Assembly (NCBI RefSeq): GCF_000832125.1
Contig: NZ_JPRK01000008.1
Coordinates: 405,356 to 469,355 of the forward strand
Length of the DNA stretch: 64,000 nt
Source: Flavobacterium hibernum
Lineage (GTDB): Bacteria > Bacteroidota > Bacteroidia > Flavobacteriales > Flavobacteriaceae
Reading direction: 5' to 3'
Positions 17,173 to 25,314 of this stretch are shown here, piece by piece. A program made the translations under genes and the position numbers. The notes beneath the pieces were generated by a model. The model searched no databases. It saw only the letters and a program-made list of their open reading frames with translations, and was not told the DNA's origin. The stretch's first letter is position 1; every line of letters starts with the position of its first letter.

Positions 17173-18501
17173 TTAGTAAGAGATGTAATAAATTTTAAGC
17201 AGAATTTTATTGTTCAAATGTTTTTGATCTCCCAAAACAATTCGATTTACAGTTTTAGAAATTCCGGGTAAGGTGAGAATAAGTGATGATCTTGTATCAG
17301 ATTGTTTCAGCATTTCTTTTTGCAGAAAATTACCTATTGGAATTAAGTATCCGATATTCTCATTGAATTCATCACTTTTTTTATTCAGTATACCAAAGAC
17401 TGATGTTCCGGCAGAATTTACTAACGAAGCGCTAATTCTATTTAAATTATCACCAACATAAATCTTTAAGGAATCGGCCAAAGGATATTGTTCTGAATAA
17501 GAATTATTAACTGGTCTTAAAACTAATTGAGCATCTACAATGGCACCTTTTTCTGAGAGGTACTTAAGCTGTTTAATGTTTGGGAAATCGATTCTACACG
17601 CAACTCCAGTTCCTGATTGTATAAATCCCTGATGATTGGTCAGCGAACTTGATAACTTACTTGTTGAAATAGGCAGATTTTGTATTATAGTGCCCGTTTT
17701 ATCCAATGAGATCGAATTGAATTGCTTGGTCGCATCAGAAATCATAAAATCAACAATATATGGCGTCTCTTCTGTATTTGCCTGATACTTGGAATAATAC
17801 ATTCGTACCTTACTCGTTGAGACATTAAAACCGGTAACGCTTGCAGAATTTGCAGTTGCAGGAACAAGAACCAGCCCTTTTAAGTATTCGTTGAAACTAT
17901 CAAAATCCGTAATTTCTCTCTTCTTCAACTTCTGAAAGAGCGCCGCACCAAATGCACTACTCATTTTAATATTGATAGAATCTTTTTCTATTGGTCTGGG
18001 TTTATAAGAAATCGTACCAAGACTTTCATCGCTATAGCTTAAAGCCGAATTGTTGTAAAAATTATTATCCTCTGTATTAGGCTTTACTTTTTGAAGTAAT
18101 CGATGAATATTAAAGGTTTGCACTTTTGTAGTATCTCCATAATAGTAGTTGTCGTACTTTAAAATCATCGAAATGGAATCAAAAACATAATTGGTTGTTT
18201 CTGTATCAGAACCGCCACTCATTAAAGCATAAGAACTTGACGCCAATTGAAAATAACTATTCGATTTTACTTTTCCGTAAATTGGATCGTCATAGTTTCC
18301 AACCAAAATTCGGCTTTGATTTGAAGTAACCAAAGAATCAAAATTTATGGTCGACATCTCTACTGAAACCGTATCAATCAAAACAACCTTATTACTTAAA
18401 GCTAAATAATCAGATCCAACAACAAACTCACCGGCATCAGAATCTGTTCCGCATGAAAATACGGTCATGGCAAAAAGCAATATCAATATAAACTTGTGCA
18501 T
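17173..18501 (-). CDS. DUF4270 family lipoprotein
   Basis: I choose the ATG at 18501; the further TTG at 18519 is less likely because it only adds charged residues before the signal. The 442-residue product has a lipobox (TVFSC, Cys17) followed by acidic residues (GTDSDAGE), which may direct it to the cell surface. The body matches the DUF4270 pattern, with VGNYDDPIYGKVKSNSYFQL near residue 70 and strand-rich repeats. The function of DUF4270 is unknown. It is directly upstream of the FadL-like barrel gene, with no gap. Confidence 0.82.
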   Translation of the reverse strand: MHKFILILLFAMTVFSCGTDSDAGEFVVGSDYLALSNKVVLIDTVSVEMSTINFDSLVTSNQSRILVGNYDDPIYGKVKSNSYFQLASSSYALMSGGSDTETTNYVFDSISMILKYDNYYYGDTTKVQTFNIHRLLQKVKPNTEDNNFYNNSALSYSDESLGTISYKPRPIEKDSINIKMSSAFGAALFQKLKKREITDFDSFNEYLKGLVLVPATANSASVTGFNVSTSKVRMYYSKYQANTEETPYIVDFMISDATKQFNSISLDKTGTIIQNLPISTSKLSSSLTNHQGFIQSGTGVACRIDFPNIKQLKYLSEKGAIVDAQLVLRPVNNSYSEQYPLADSLKIYVGDNLNRISASLVNSAGTSVFGILNKKSDEFNENIGYLIPIGNFLQKEMLKQSDTRSSLILTLPGISKTVNRIVLGDQKHLNNKILLKIYYISY

Positions 18502-18707
18502 AATCAATTTTTTGAGCAAATATAATTTGCACTCCCCTGCACTACACTATAACATATACAGTCGCGTGTTTTTATACTATAAACAGCAAATAATGATCTA
18601 TAATAGATTAATACTAGCAAATACTTCATTCGACATTAAAAAAGGGTATTTAGTCTATCAAAAACTCCCATACATATATCTTCTTTTTTTTAAAACCATT
18701 AGCCGAC

Positions 18708-18715
18708 TACTTTTG
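18708..18715 (+). promoter_or_regulatory. -7 box upstream of the kelch/LytTR locus
   Basis: TACTTTTG matches TAnnTTTG and lies 16 bases before the start of the first gene. It is inside the 11-mer ACTACTTTTGA (18705-18715...18716), which recurs at 22797-22808 before the response regulator gene. No TTG lies at the correct -33 distance. Confidence 0.45.
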
Positions 18716-18731
18716 AACCAATAAATAAGTA

Positions 18732-19571
18732 ATGAAAATAAGGTTTTTAATTAGTACGCTTTTTTTGATTTCATTTTTTGCTATGAATGCTCAAGAAAAT
18801 TTTTCAGTAAATATGAATTTAAAAATAGAACCTACTGACAAAATTGATTTTACAAAAAGTGACATTGGCATATCGTATAATAAAAAACTAAACGCTAAAA
18901 ATAGGATAACAAACACGCTAGAATATTCGAACTTGAAGGTAGATTATGATTTAGGAATTAATGACGCCGTTGGCAATCTGGATCAATTCAATCAGATTCA
19001 AAACAAATTTGAAATTTCACATGAACTTTCAAACTCAACCAATCTGATTTTTTCGATTACTCCTACCGTAAATTTTCAAAGAAATCTAGATGTTAATGAT
19101 TTGGCTCTTTTGGGAAGTTTTGAAATTAACCAAAAATTAAATTCAAAAGTAACTCTTAGCATAGGAGCAGCGAGAGCAACAGTTTTTGGAACTCCAAAGT
19201 TCATTCCTACTCTATCATTAAATTATAAAGTAAGTAATGAAAGTAGCGTTTTGATTGGTTTTCCAGATTCGAAAATTTCGTATTCAAATAATATTCGAAA
19301 CCAGTTTAGTCTGACAAATCGCTTTAATGGCAATTATTATTATCTAGATGCGCATAATCTTGATAATAACGCCACAAAAGTTACTCTATCGCAAATGTCC
19401 TCAGCATTTGTGTATGAAAGAAATGTTGACAAAAACTGGTTTTTGAATTTTAAAGCCGGATATGATTTTGACAAAAAATACAATTTAATAGACAGTGACG
19501 ATCATAAAGTCCATGGTTTTAATATCAGTAATGGATATGTTTTAGGAATTGGCATCAAATACAAACAATAA
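18732..19571 (+). CDS. Outer-membrane beta-barrel-like protein (possibly DUF6268)
   Basis: A 279-residue protein with a signal peptide (after MNAQ, ~residue 20). The remainder is strand-rich with regular alternation, Asn/Lys-rich turns and a C-terminal aromatic-containing strand (GYVLGIGIKYKQ), typical of an outer-membrane barrel. It resembles DUF6268-type barrels that I recall near kelch and DUF4907 genes, but this assignment is from memory. It is first in a rightward series with a kelch lipoprotein, a DUF4907 protein, a sensor kinase, a dioxygenase-like lipoprotein and a LytTR regulator. Confidence 0.65.
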   Translation: MKIRFLISTLFLISFFAMNAQENFSVNMNLKIEPTDKIDFTKSDIGISYNKKLNAKNRITNTLEYSNLKVDYDLGINDAVGNLDQFNQIQNKFEISHELSNSTNLIFSITPTVNFQRNLDVNDLALLGSFEINQKLNSKVTLSIGAARATVFGTPKFIPTLSLNYKVSNESSVLIGFPDSKISYSNNIRNQFSLTNRFNGNYYYLDAHNLDNNATKVTLSQMSSAFVYERNVDKNWFLNFKAGYDFDKKYNLIDSDDHKVHGFNISNGYVLGIGIKYKQ

Positions 19572-19587
19572 ATAAATTTAATACACT

Positions 19588-20595
19588 ATGAATAATTTAA
19601 AAAAAGGAATATTATTCGCAACACTGTTTTCGGCTCTCTTTTTTGTAAGCTGTAGTAATGATGACGATGATGATGATTTGATAGGAAACTGGATTAAGAA
19701 ATCAGCATTTGATGGACCTGCGAGATCTAGTGCAACGAGCTTTGTTATTGGCGATTATGCTTATGTAGCAACAGGTTATACTGGAGATGTTTATTTAAAA
19801 GATTTATGGGCTTACAATTCTAATGGCGATTATTGGGAACAAAAAGCTGATTTTACAGGAGTTGGAAGAAGCTCTGCTTCAAGCTTTGCTCTTAACGAAA
19901 AAGGTTACATTGGTCTTGGTTATGATGGTACTAATAAACTAAAAGACTTTTACCAATACAACCCTACCTCTAATACTTGGACTCAAAAAACGGACTTTGC
20001 CGGAACTGGACGTTATGGTGCTGTGGGTTTTCAGGCGGCTGGAAAAGCATATTTCGGAACAGGCTACGACGGGAATTACCTAAAGGACTTTTATCAATAT
20101 GATGACCAAGCTAATACTTGGACGCTTGTAAACGGATTTAGTGGAAATAAAAGACGTAATGCTACCGTTTTTGTAATTGGCGATAAAGCTTATTTGGGAA
20201 CGGGAATTAACAATGGTGTTTATCAGGAAGATTTTTGGGAATTTAATCCATCTACTGATGTTTGGACAAGAAAGCGCGATATCGACAAGGATACGGATGA
20301 CGATTATACTTATAACGACGAATATGCAATTGTTCGTTCAAATGCTTCTAGTTTTTCTATGAATGGATTAGGATATGTAGTAGGTGGAGAAAGCATCAAA
20401 ACAATCTGGGAATACAATCCAAGTACTGATTTATGGGTAGAAAGAACTCCTATGGAAGGCGCAAGCAGAACTGATGCTGTTGGGTTTGCGATCAATAATC
20501 GTGGATTTTATATGTTAGGAAGAGTGGGTTCTACTTACTTTGATGATGCCTGGGAATTTAAACCTTTAGATGCGCAAAGCGACGATGATAATTAA
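19588..20595 (+). CDS. Kelch-repeat surface lipoprotein
   Basis: A 335-residue lipoprotein: signal with lipobox FVSC (Cys22), then SNDDDDDDL. An acidic run right after the lipidated Cys fits the lipoprotein export signal that takes lipoproteins to the cell surface in Bacteroidota. The rest is about six kelch motifs of ~50 residues, each with a Gly-rich strand and a final aromatic phrase (e.g. KDFYQYNPTSNTWTQKTDF, DDAWEFKP), predicting a beta-propeller for binding proteins or glycans. It overlaps the next gene by 11 bases, so translation is coupled. No catalytic residues of galactose oxidase (Tyr-Cys copper site) are evident. Confidence 0.85.
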   Translation: MNNLKKGILFATLFSALFFVSCSNDDDDDDLIGNWIKKSAFDGPARSSATSFVIGDYAYVATGYTGDVYLKDLWAYNSNGDYWEQKADFTGVGRSSASSFALNEKGYIGLGYDGTNKLKDFYQYNPTSNTWTQKTDFAGTGRYGAVGFQAAGKAYFGTGYDGNYLKDFYQYDDQANTWTLVNGFSGNKRRNATVFVIGDKAYLGTGINNGVYQEDFWEFNPSTDVWTRKRDIDKDTDDDYTYNDEYAIVRSNASSFSMNGLGYVVGGESIKTIWEYNPSTDLWVERTPMEGASRTDAVGFAINNRGFYMLGRVGSTYFDDAWEFKPLDAQSDDDN

Positions 20596-20917
20596 TACAA
20601 AAAGACAATTCTTCTGGAGTCAAATCCAGAAGAATATATTGCTTGCGATACTTATTTTACAATTTATAGCCTGTGCGAAAAATGAAACTTTTAAAATCGA
20701 AGCCTTCAAAACTACGTCAGGTTGGGGTTATTCGATTGCTACAAAGAACAAGATCATTATCAAGCAGGCTATTATTCCAGTCATAAACGATAACAAAAGC
20801 TTTTCGACAGAAGCTGACGCATTAAAAGTCGCTGATTTAGTCGTAAAAAAACTCAATCAAAACATATCACCAACGGTAACCAAAAATGATTTAATTTTAT
20901 TAAAAATAAAATTATAA
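20585..20917 (+). CDS. DUF4907 lipoprotein-like protein
   Basis: I start at ATG 20585, which overlaps the kelch gene's end by 11 bases; an earlier in-frame ATG at 20570 is possible. The 110-residue protein has an N-terminal hydrophobic segment ending in a lipobox-like QFIAC (about residue 30). It then has the DUF4907 pattern: GWGYSIATKNKIIIKQAIIP, a Phe-Ser-Thr turn and DALKVADLVVKKL. The function is unknown. It ends one base before the sensor kinase start, which supports a single operon with the kelch lipoprotein and kinase. Confidence 0.8.
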   Translation: MIINTKRQFFWSQIQKNILLAILILQFIACAKNETFKIEAFKTTSGWGYSIATKNKIIIKQAIIPVINDNKSFSTEADALKVADLVVKKLNQNISPTVTKNDLILLKIKL

Positions 20918-22018
20918 ATGAAACTAGACGCCATCAAAAATACAAGTTCAAATAAAATTTTATTCCATTGCATCATATGGGTTTTCTTTATCCTGACTTC
21001 GTTGATTCAGTTTTACGAAAGTCCGTTTAGGATTAACAATGATTTTTATGTGCAATGGGCTACAGGAATTATTTTGTTTTATCTGAACTATTTTTATTTG
21101 GTTCCTGTCCTACTTTTAGAAAAAAAATACTGGCTCTATTTTGCCTTTGTTTTTGCCCTTATTTTACTCTTTATGATTATAAGGATTAATTATTTTATTC
21201 CTGAATTTAGACATATAAGGCCAAGATTCTTACCTCCAGAAGATCTACATTCAATTTATAAAGGAGCTAGAGCAAGACCAATAATGGCAACAAGACAACC
21301 TCTTTTTTTTAAAATTGGTCCATCATTTTTCTATATCCTAATTATTACCATTAGTGCTATTATAAGAACACTAACAGAATATTATAACAACCAACAAAAC
21401 AAATTAATTGCCGAAACACATAGAACAAATACTGAATTGATTTATTTGCGAAAACAAACCAATCCGCATTTTCTATTCAATTCCTTAAATAGTATTTACT
21501 CTCTGGCACACAAAAAATCTGATTTGGTCCCTGACGCCATCGTAACATTATCAGAGTTAATGCGGTATATGCTGTATGAAACAGATAATAAAACGGTGGC
21601 TTTAGAAAAAGAAATCAATTACATTCAGAATTATATTGAGTTGCAAAAACTCCGATTAAATAATATCGAAGACATTGTTATCAACGTTCACGGCGATACA
21701 AAGAACAAGTTTATAGAGCCGTTATTATTAATTTCGTTTGTCGAAAATGCTTTTAAATACGGAACAGATTATAAAGGTGCCGCTCACGTAAAAATCAAAA
21801 TTTTTATTCACGAAAACAGCCTAGATTTTTGGATAGAAAATACGATTGAAAACTACGTAACAGATCCTGACAACTCTGGAATTGGATTAGTAAATATTCA
21901 AAACCGTTTAGATTTACTCTATCCAAATGCACACAAACTTACCATAACGCAGGACAATCAATATTTCCGCGTTCATTTAAATTTAGAATTAGATAAAATT
22001 CAGACTGCAATTAAATAA
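20918..22018 (+). CDS. LytS/YehU-type sensor histidine kinase
   Basis: A 366-residue inner-membrane histidine kinase. Four hydrophobic segments occupy residues ~13-150, with a basic loop (about 97-130) between the third and fourth. They are followed by a short coiled-coil linker and the His_kinase domain (PF06580): phospho-acceptor His184 in QTNPHFLFNSLNSI, the N-box FVENAFKYG, and the G-box SGIGLVNIQNRL. It lacks a recognisable periplasmic sensor domain, so sensing could depend on membrane partners such as the upstream lipoproteins. The LytTR regulator at 22844-23560 is the likely partner, but a dioxygenase-like gene lies between them. Confidence 0.92.
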   Translation: MKLDAIKNTSSNKILFHCIIWVFFILTSLIQFYESPFRINNDFYVQWATGIILFYLNYFYLVPVLLLEKKYWLYFAFVFALILLFMIIRINYFIPEFRHIRPRFLPPEDLHSIYKGARARPIMATRQPLFFKIGPSFFYILIITISAIIRTLTEYYNNQQNKLIAETHRTNTELIYLRKQTNPHFLFNSLNSIYSLAHKKSDLVPDAIVTLSELMRYMLYETDNKTVALEKEINYIQNYIELQKLRLNNIEDIVINVHGDTKNKFIEPLLLISFVENAFKYGTDYKGAAHVKIKIFIHENSLDFWIENTIENYVTDPDNSGIGLVNIQNRLDLLYPNAHKLTITQDNQYFRVHLNLELDKIQTAIK

Positions 22019-22030
22019 ACATGACTTATT

Positions 22031-22741
22031 ATGGACAGAAAAAAATTTATCCGCAATGGTATTTTAGGCATTGCTTCGCTAGCAACAGCTACTAAAATTT
22101 TAGAATCTTGCTCTAAAAATGATAATGATGACAATGGCACAAATGCTTCCGGAGATGGAAGCTGTACGGTTTCTCCATCTGAAACTAAAGGACCATTCCC
22201 CATTAAAACTCCAAGTCAATTGGTTTTAGAAAACATAAAATCAGACCGAATTGGTGTTGCTTTACTAATAAATTTAGTGATCGAGAATACAAACAATAAC
22301 TGCGAACCTTTATCAAATGTATTAGTTGATGTTTGGCATTGTGATAAAGATGGTAATTATTCTGAATATGGTGGAACTCAAATGCAACAAGCAGATTATA
22401 CTTCGGTTCATTTTTTAAGAGGAAGACAAACCACCAATTCAAAAGGAGAAGTATCGTTTATTTCTGTTTATCCGGGTTGGTATCAAGGCAGAGCGCCACA
22501 TGTTCACGTCGAAGTATTAACCACTGGCGGGTCATCTTTATTGGTCACACAAATTGCTTTTCCTGAGAATATTTCAAGTACCGTATATTCAAGCGCAAAT
22601 TATAGCGCGCACGGTCAAGCCGATACATCAAACACAAAAGACAATGTTTTCTCTGATAGTTTATCTGATGAATTGGCCACACTAACCGGCAATTTAACAG
22701 ATGGTTACACCTTAAGCAAAACCATTACAGTAAAAGGATAA
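22031..22741 (+). CDS. Intradiol ring-cleavage dioxygenase-like surface lipoprotein
   Basis: A 236-residue protein with an N-terminal export signal (RKKFIRNGILG start) and a lipobox-like LESC (Cys27) followed by an Asp/Asn run, KNDNDDNG. The domain (~45-230) matches the intradiol dioxygenase fold (PF00775): ETKGPFPI, DVWHCDKDGNY, the FLRGRQTTN strand and VYPGWYQGRAPHVHV. The iron ligands expected in protocatechuate/catechol dioxygenases are present: Tyr110, Tyr151, His157 and His159. Such lipoproteins are widespread in Bacteroidota and the natural substrate is unclear. It lies 12 bases after the kinase, inside the signalling locus. No aromatic-degradation genes are nearby. Confidence 0.85.
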   Translation: MDRKKFIRNGILGIASLATATKILESCSKNDNDDNGTNASGDGSCTVSPSETKGPFPIKTPSQLVLENIKSDRIGVALLINLVIENTNNNCEPLSNVLVDVWHCDKDGNYSEYGGTQMQQADYTSVHFLRGRQTTNSKGEVSFISVYPGWYQGRAPHVHVEVLTTGGSSLLVTQIAFPENISSTVYSSANYSAHGQADTSNTKDNVFSDSLSDELATLTGNLTDGYTLSKTITVKG

Positions 22742-22799
22742 TTTTGCCCCCAACCAGTATTTTATGATAATTTTAAAACTTAATTTACTGGTTTAAAAC

Positions 22800-22807
22800 T
22801 ACTTTTG
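22800..22807 (+). promoter_or_regulatory. -7 box of the LytTR regulator gene
   Basis: TACTTTTG matches TAnnTTTG in the 102-base gap before the LytTR gene, with the same flanks (ACTACTTTTGA) as the box upstream of the barrel gene at 18708-18715. It suggests that the regulator can be transcribed on its own. Confidence 0.45.
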
Positions 22808-22843
22808 ACGCAAAACAAAATTTAAAAATTTAAACCTCAACAG

Positions 22844-23560
22844 ATGAAATGTGTAATTATAGACGATGAACCATTAGCGGTTGAATTATTAGAGGATTTT
22901 GTTGGAAAGGTAGATTCGCTCGAATTAGTTCATACTTTTAATAATGCTATTGATGCCGTGTCGTATATCAATCAAAACAATGTTGATTTGATTTTTCTAG
23001 ACATTCAGATGCCACATTTCTCTGGAATTGATTTTTTAAATACAATCGAAAAAAAGCCATTGGTTATTTTTACAACCGCATTTTCAGATTATGCCGTAGA
23101 AGGATTTAATCTTGGAGCAGTAGATTATTTGGTTAAACCAATTCCGTTTCACCGTTTTTTAAAATCAGTTGTCAGAGCACAGCAAGTCTTAAATCCTACA
23201 GCAGCTGTTCAGGCAATTTCTGAAAACACAACTGCACCAGAATTAGAGCAGGATTTTATGTTTGTAAGAGCCGAATATGAAAACGTAAAAATGAATTTCT
23301 CTGATATTTTATTCATTGAAGGTTTAAAAGATTATGTAAAAATTTACACCACCGACAATAAATTCACACTAACTTTAATTAGCTTAATAAAGCTCGAAAA
23401 TTTACTTTCGACTAAAGGTTTTTCAAGAATTCACAGGTCTTATATCATCAATATAAAACACGTAAAATCAATCCAGAAAAATAAAGTTTTGATTAGTGAT
23501 AAGAGAATTCCAATTAGCGAAAGTTATAAAAACGCATTCTTCGAGAGAATCAATTTATAA
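22844..23560 (+). CDS. LytTR-family response regulator
   Basis: A 238-residue regulator with an N-terminal receiver domain (~1-120): acidic pocket IIDDEP, phospho-acceptor Asp53 in LIFLDIQMP, Thr in FTTAFSDYAVEGF, and Lys in DYLVKPIPF. A LytTR DNA-binding domain follows (~135-238; FVRAEYENVKMNFSDILFIEGLKDYVKIYT and FSRIHRSYIINIKHV). Such regulators bind direct repeats and usually control nearby membrane or surface genes. It closes the locus that begins with the barrel and kelch genes and is paired with the LytS-type kinase two genes upstream. Confidence 0.94.
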   Translation: MKCVIIDDEPLAVELLEDFVGKVDSLELVHTFNNAIDAVSYINQNNVDLIFLDIQMPHFSGIDFLNTIEKKPLVIFTTAFSDYAVEGFNLGAVDYLVKPIPFHRFLKSVVRAQQVLNPTAAVQAISENTTAPELEQDFMFVRAEYENVKMNFSDILFIEGLKDYVKIYTTDNKFTLTLISLIKLENLLSTKGFSRIHRSYIINIKHVKSIQKNKVLISDKRIPISESYKNAFFERINL

Positions 23561-23566
23561 GTTTAT

Positions 23567-23645
23567 TAAATTCCAAAAAGATAAAATTCCAAATTCCAAA
23601 GTTTGATACTTATTGGAATTTGGAATTTTATCTTTTTGGAATTTA
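23567..23645. terminator. 33-bp perfect inverted repeat between convergent genes
   Basis: Arms 23567-23599 and 23613-23645 are perfectly complementary over 33 bp with a 13-base loop. They lie between the stops of the LytTR and gamma-carbonic anhydrase genes. The right arm is followed by T-rich sequence on the plus strand and the left by AATAAAC on the minus strand, so it may stop transcription in at least the plus direction. The arm is built from repeated ATTCCAA words. Confidence 0.7.
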
Positions 23646-23653
23646 TTTTTTAT

Positions 23654-24172
23654 TTATTCTTCGTTTTTAAACCAGCCCGAATACATTACATAATTGTTTG
23701 AAATACGCTCGATTTCTCCCGCAAAGTCAGATTGATCAATATCCTTTACTTTCTTTGCCGGAACACCTGCGTAAATACTTCCTGAGGCTACAATTGTATT
23801 TTGGGTCACAACAGCTCCGGCAGCTATAATCGAATTACTTTCGACTACGCAATTATCCATTACAATAGCTCCCATACCAATTAAAACATTATCGCGAATG
23901 GTACAACCATGTACAATTGCATTATGTCCTATCGAAACATTATTTCCAATAATAGTAGGATGTTTTTGATATGTACAATGAATAATAGCTCCGTCTTGAA
24001 TATTAACTTTATTACCTATCGAAATGAAGTTTACATCGCCACGAATAACGGCATTAAACCAAACACTACAAGAATCTCCAAAAGATACATCGCCAACAAT
24101 TGTAGCATTTTCGGCAACATAACAATCCTTTGGAATCAAAGGTGTTTTTCCGTTTACAGATTTAATAAGCAT
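23654..24172 (-). CDS. Gamma-carbonic anhydrase family protein
   Basis: A 172-residue left-handed beta-helix protein with hexapeptide repeats throughout (IIGDVSFG, VLIGMGAIV, SIIAAGAVV). The three zinc-ligand histidines of the gamma class are at positions 65, 83 and 88 (IIHC, GHNAIVHG). These proteins bind metal and may hydrate CO2; bacterial YrdA/PaaY-like members often show weak or no activity and can act on thioesters. The family identity is certain, the reaction is not. It is 9 bases after the PorP/SprF gene stop on the same strand, which implies cotranscription, though no functional tie is known. Confidence 0.92.
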   Translation of the reverse strand: MLIKSVNGKTPLIPKDCYVAENATIVGDVSFGDSCSVWFNAVIRGDVNFISIGNKVNIQDGAIIHCTYQKHPTIIGNNVSIGHNAIVHGCTIRDNVLIGMGAIVMDNCVVESNSIIAAGAVVTQNTIVASGSIYAGVPAKKVKDIDQSDFAGEIERISNNYVMYSGWFKNEE

Positions 24173-24181
24173 AATGAAATA

Positions 24182-25171
24182 TTAATTAATCGCAGGACAA
24201 TTACAATCGTAACGCTCCTTTTTACAAAATAAATTGATTCCTAAAGTAATTTGATGGTATCCGCCAGTATCAAATTTTACGTCGCCAGTAACTTGCGAAT
24301 ACGTGTAAGCAAACATAAAATTCTTATAGTTAATTCCAATTATAGGGGTAAAATATTGTAGTTTTTGAGTAGCAACTCCGCTTGTTGTACCATATTGTGC
24401 TCCGTCAAAACTTCTTCTATACGACAATGCAGCCCAAATGCTACCAAAATCCATGTTTTTATAGGCTTTTAAGTTTAAATCGATTGATTTCTCTTTTGTT
24501 TTATCAAACAATTGAAACAAAAATGAAGGTTCCCAAGTAATATTATCTTTTTTTCCAAAAACATACCCGGCACTTAGAAGAAACTTTCTTAAATTATTAC
24601 TCTCGTATTCTGTGTATAATTCTCTTCTGGTTTCCAACAATCCCTGAACAGTTGCATGAGCATAAAAATCAAGATAATTGTATGATGCACCAACATCCAT
24701 ATTAAAATAGGAATCTTTTTGAATTGACCCAAAAACAATAGGATCAAAAGTAGTTCCAAATTTAGTTTCGTCTAACTGACTCTGAATTACGCCTCCACTA
24801 ATACCAAATGAAAGCTGATTTAAATCGATTTCATCTCTGGAAAACATAATATGATGCGCATAAGTAAGCTTTACACCTTTTTGAGAATGATATCCGTTTT
24901 TATCATTAAAAATAATAATTCCTGCACCAGAGCGTTCTCCCACTCTTCCGTTAAAAGTCACGGTTTGTAGTGCTGGCGCATCTTCCTGACCAAACCACTG
25001 TTTTCTAGCCGTTAATCTAATCTTGGCACAATTGGCCGCACCCGCCATCGACGGATGAATCAAGTAATAATTATCTGATAAATAATCCGAATAAACAGGA
25101 ATTCCTTCTTGCGAATACGAATACATCGACAGGATTAGAAAAACAAATAAAACCTTGATTTTAAATCTCAT
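24182..25171 (-). CDS. PorP/SprF-family type IX secretion membrane protein
   Basis: A 329-residue outer-membrane protein with a signal peptide (after YSYSQ). The early motif PVYSDYLSDNYYLIHPSMAGAANCAKIRLTARKQWFG is the conserved start of PorP/SprF (TIGR03519); the rest is a 14-stranded barrel. Such proteins either belong to the T9SS core (PorP) or help secretion or anchoring of type B adhesins (SprF). This copy is not next to an adhesin gene, unlike the one at 61317-62228. The C-terminus has several Cys (CKKERYDCNCPAIN), which is unusual and could be a lipid or disulfide site. Confidence 0.9.
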   Translation of the reverse strand: MRFKIKVLFVFLILSMYSYSQEGIPVYSDYLSDNYYLIHPSMAGAANCAKIRLTARKQWFGQEDAPALQTVTFNGRVGERSGAGIIIFNDKNGYHSQKGVKLTYAHHIMFSRDEIDLNQLSFGISGGVIQSQLDETKFGTTFDPIVFGSIQKDSYFNMDVGASYNYLDFYAHATVQGLLETRRELYTEYESNNLRKFLLSAGYVFGKKDNITWEPSFLFQLFDKTKEKSIDLNLKAYKNMDFGSIWAALSYRRSFDGAQYGTTSGVATQKLQYFTPIIGINYKNFMFAYTYSQVTGDVKFDTGGYHQITLGINLFCKKERYDCNCPAIN

Positions 25172-25290
25172 AAAGGCAATTTTATTTAAATTTTTTTAAA
25201 ACTCTCATAATTTAATACGATTAATTTGAAAAGAGTCTTAATTATTTTATTAAAAAACCAAATATAGGTATTAGTAGAAAATAACTTTAC

Positions 25291-25298
25291 TAAATTTG
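25291..25298 (+). promoter_or_regulatory. -7 box of the Nfu gene
   Basis: TAAATTTG matches TAnnTTTG and ends 16 bases before the ATG of the NifU-family gene. No TTG at the -33 position is visible. Confidence 0.45.
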
Positions 25299-25314
25299 TG
25301 AAAAATTACAAATC

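Noticed and set aside
18467..18724. Open frame of 85 aa on the plus strand in the gap before the barrel gene
   Set aside because: It overlaps the start of the DUF4270 gene on the other strand, has no recognisable domain and its composition looks like AT-rich random translation.
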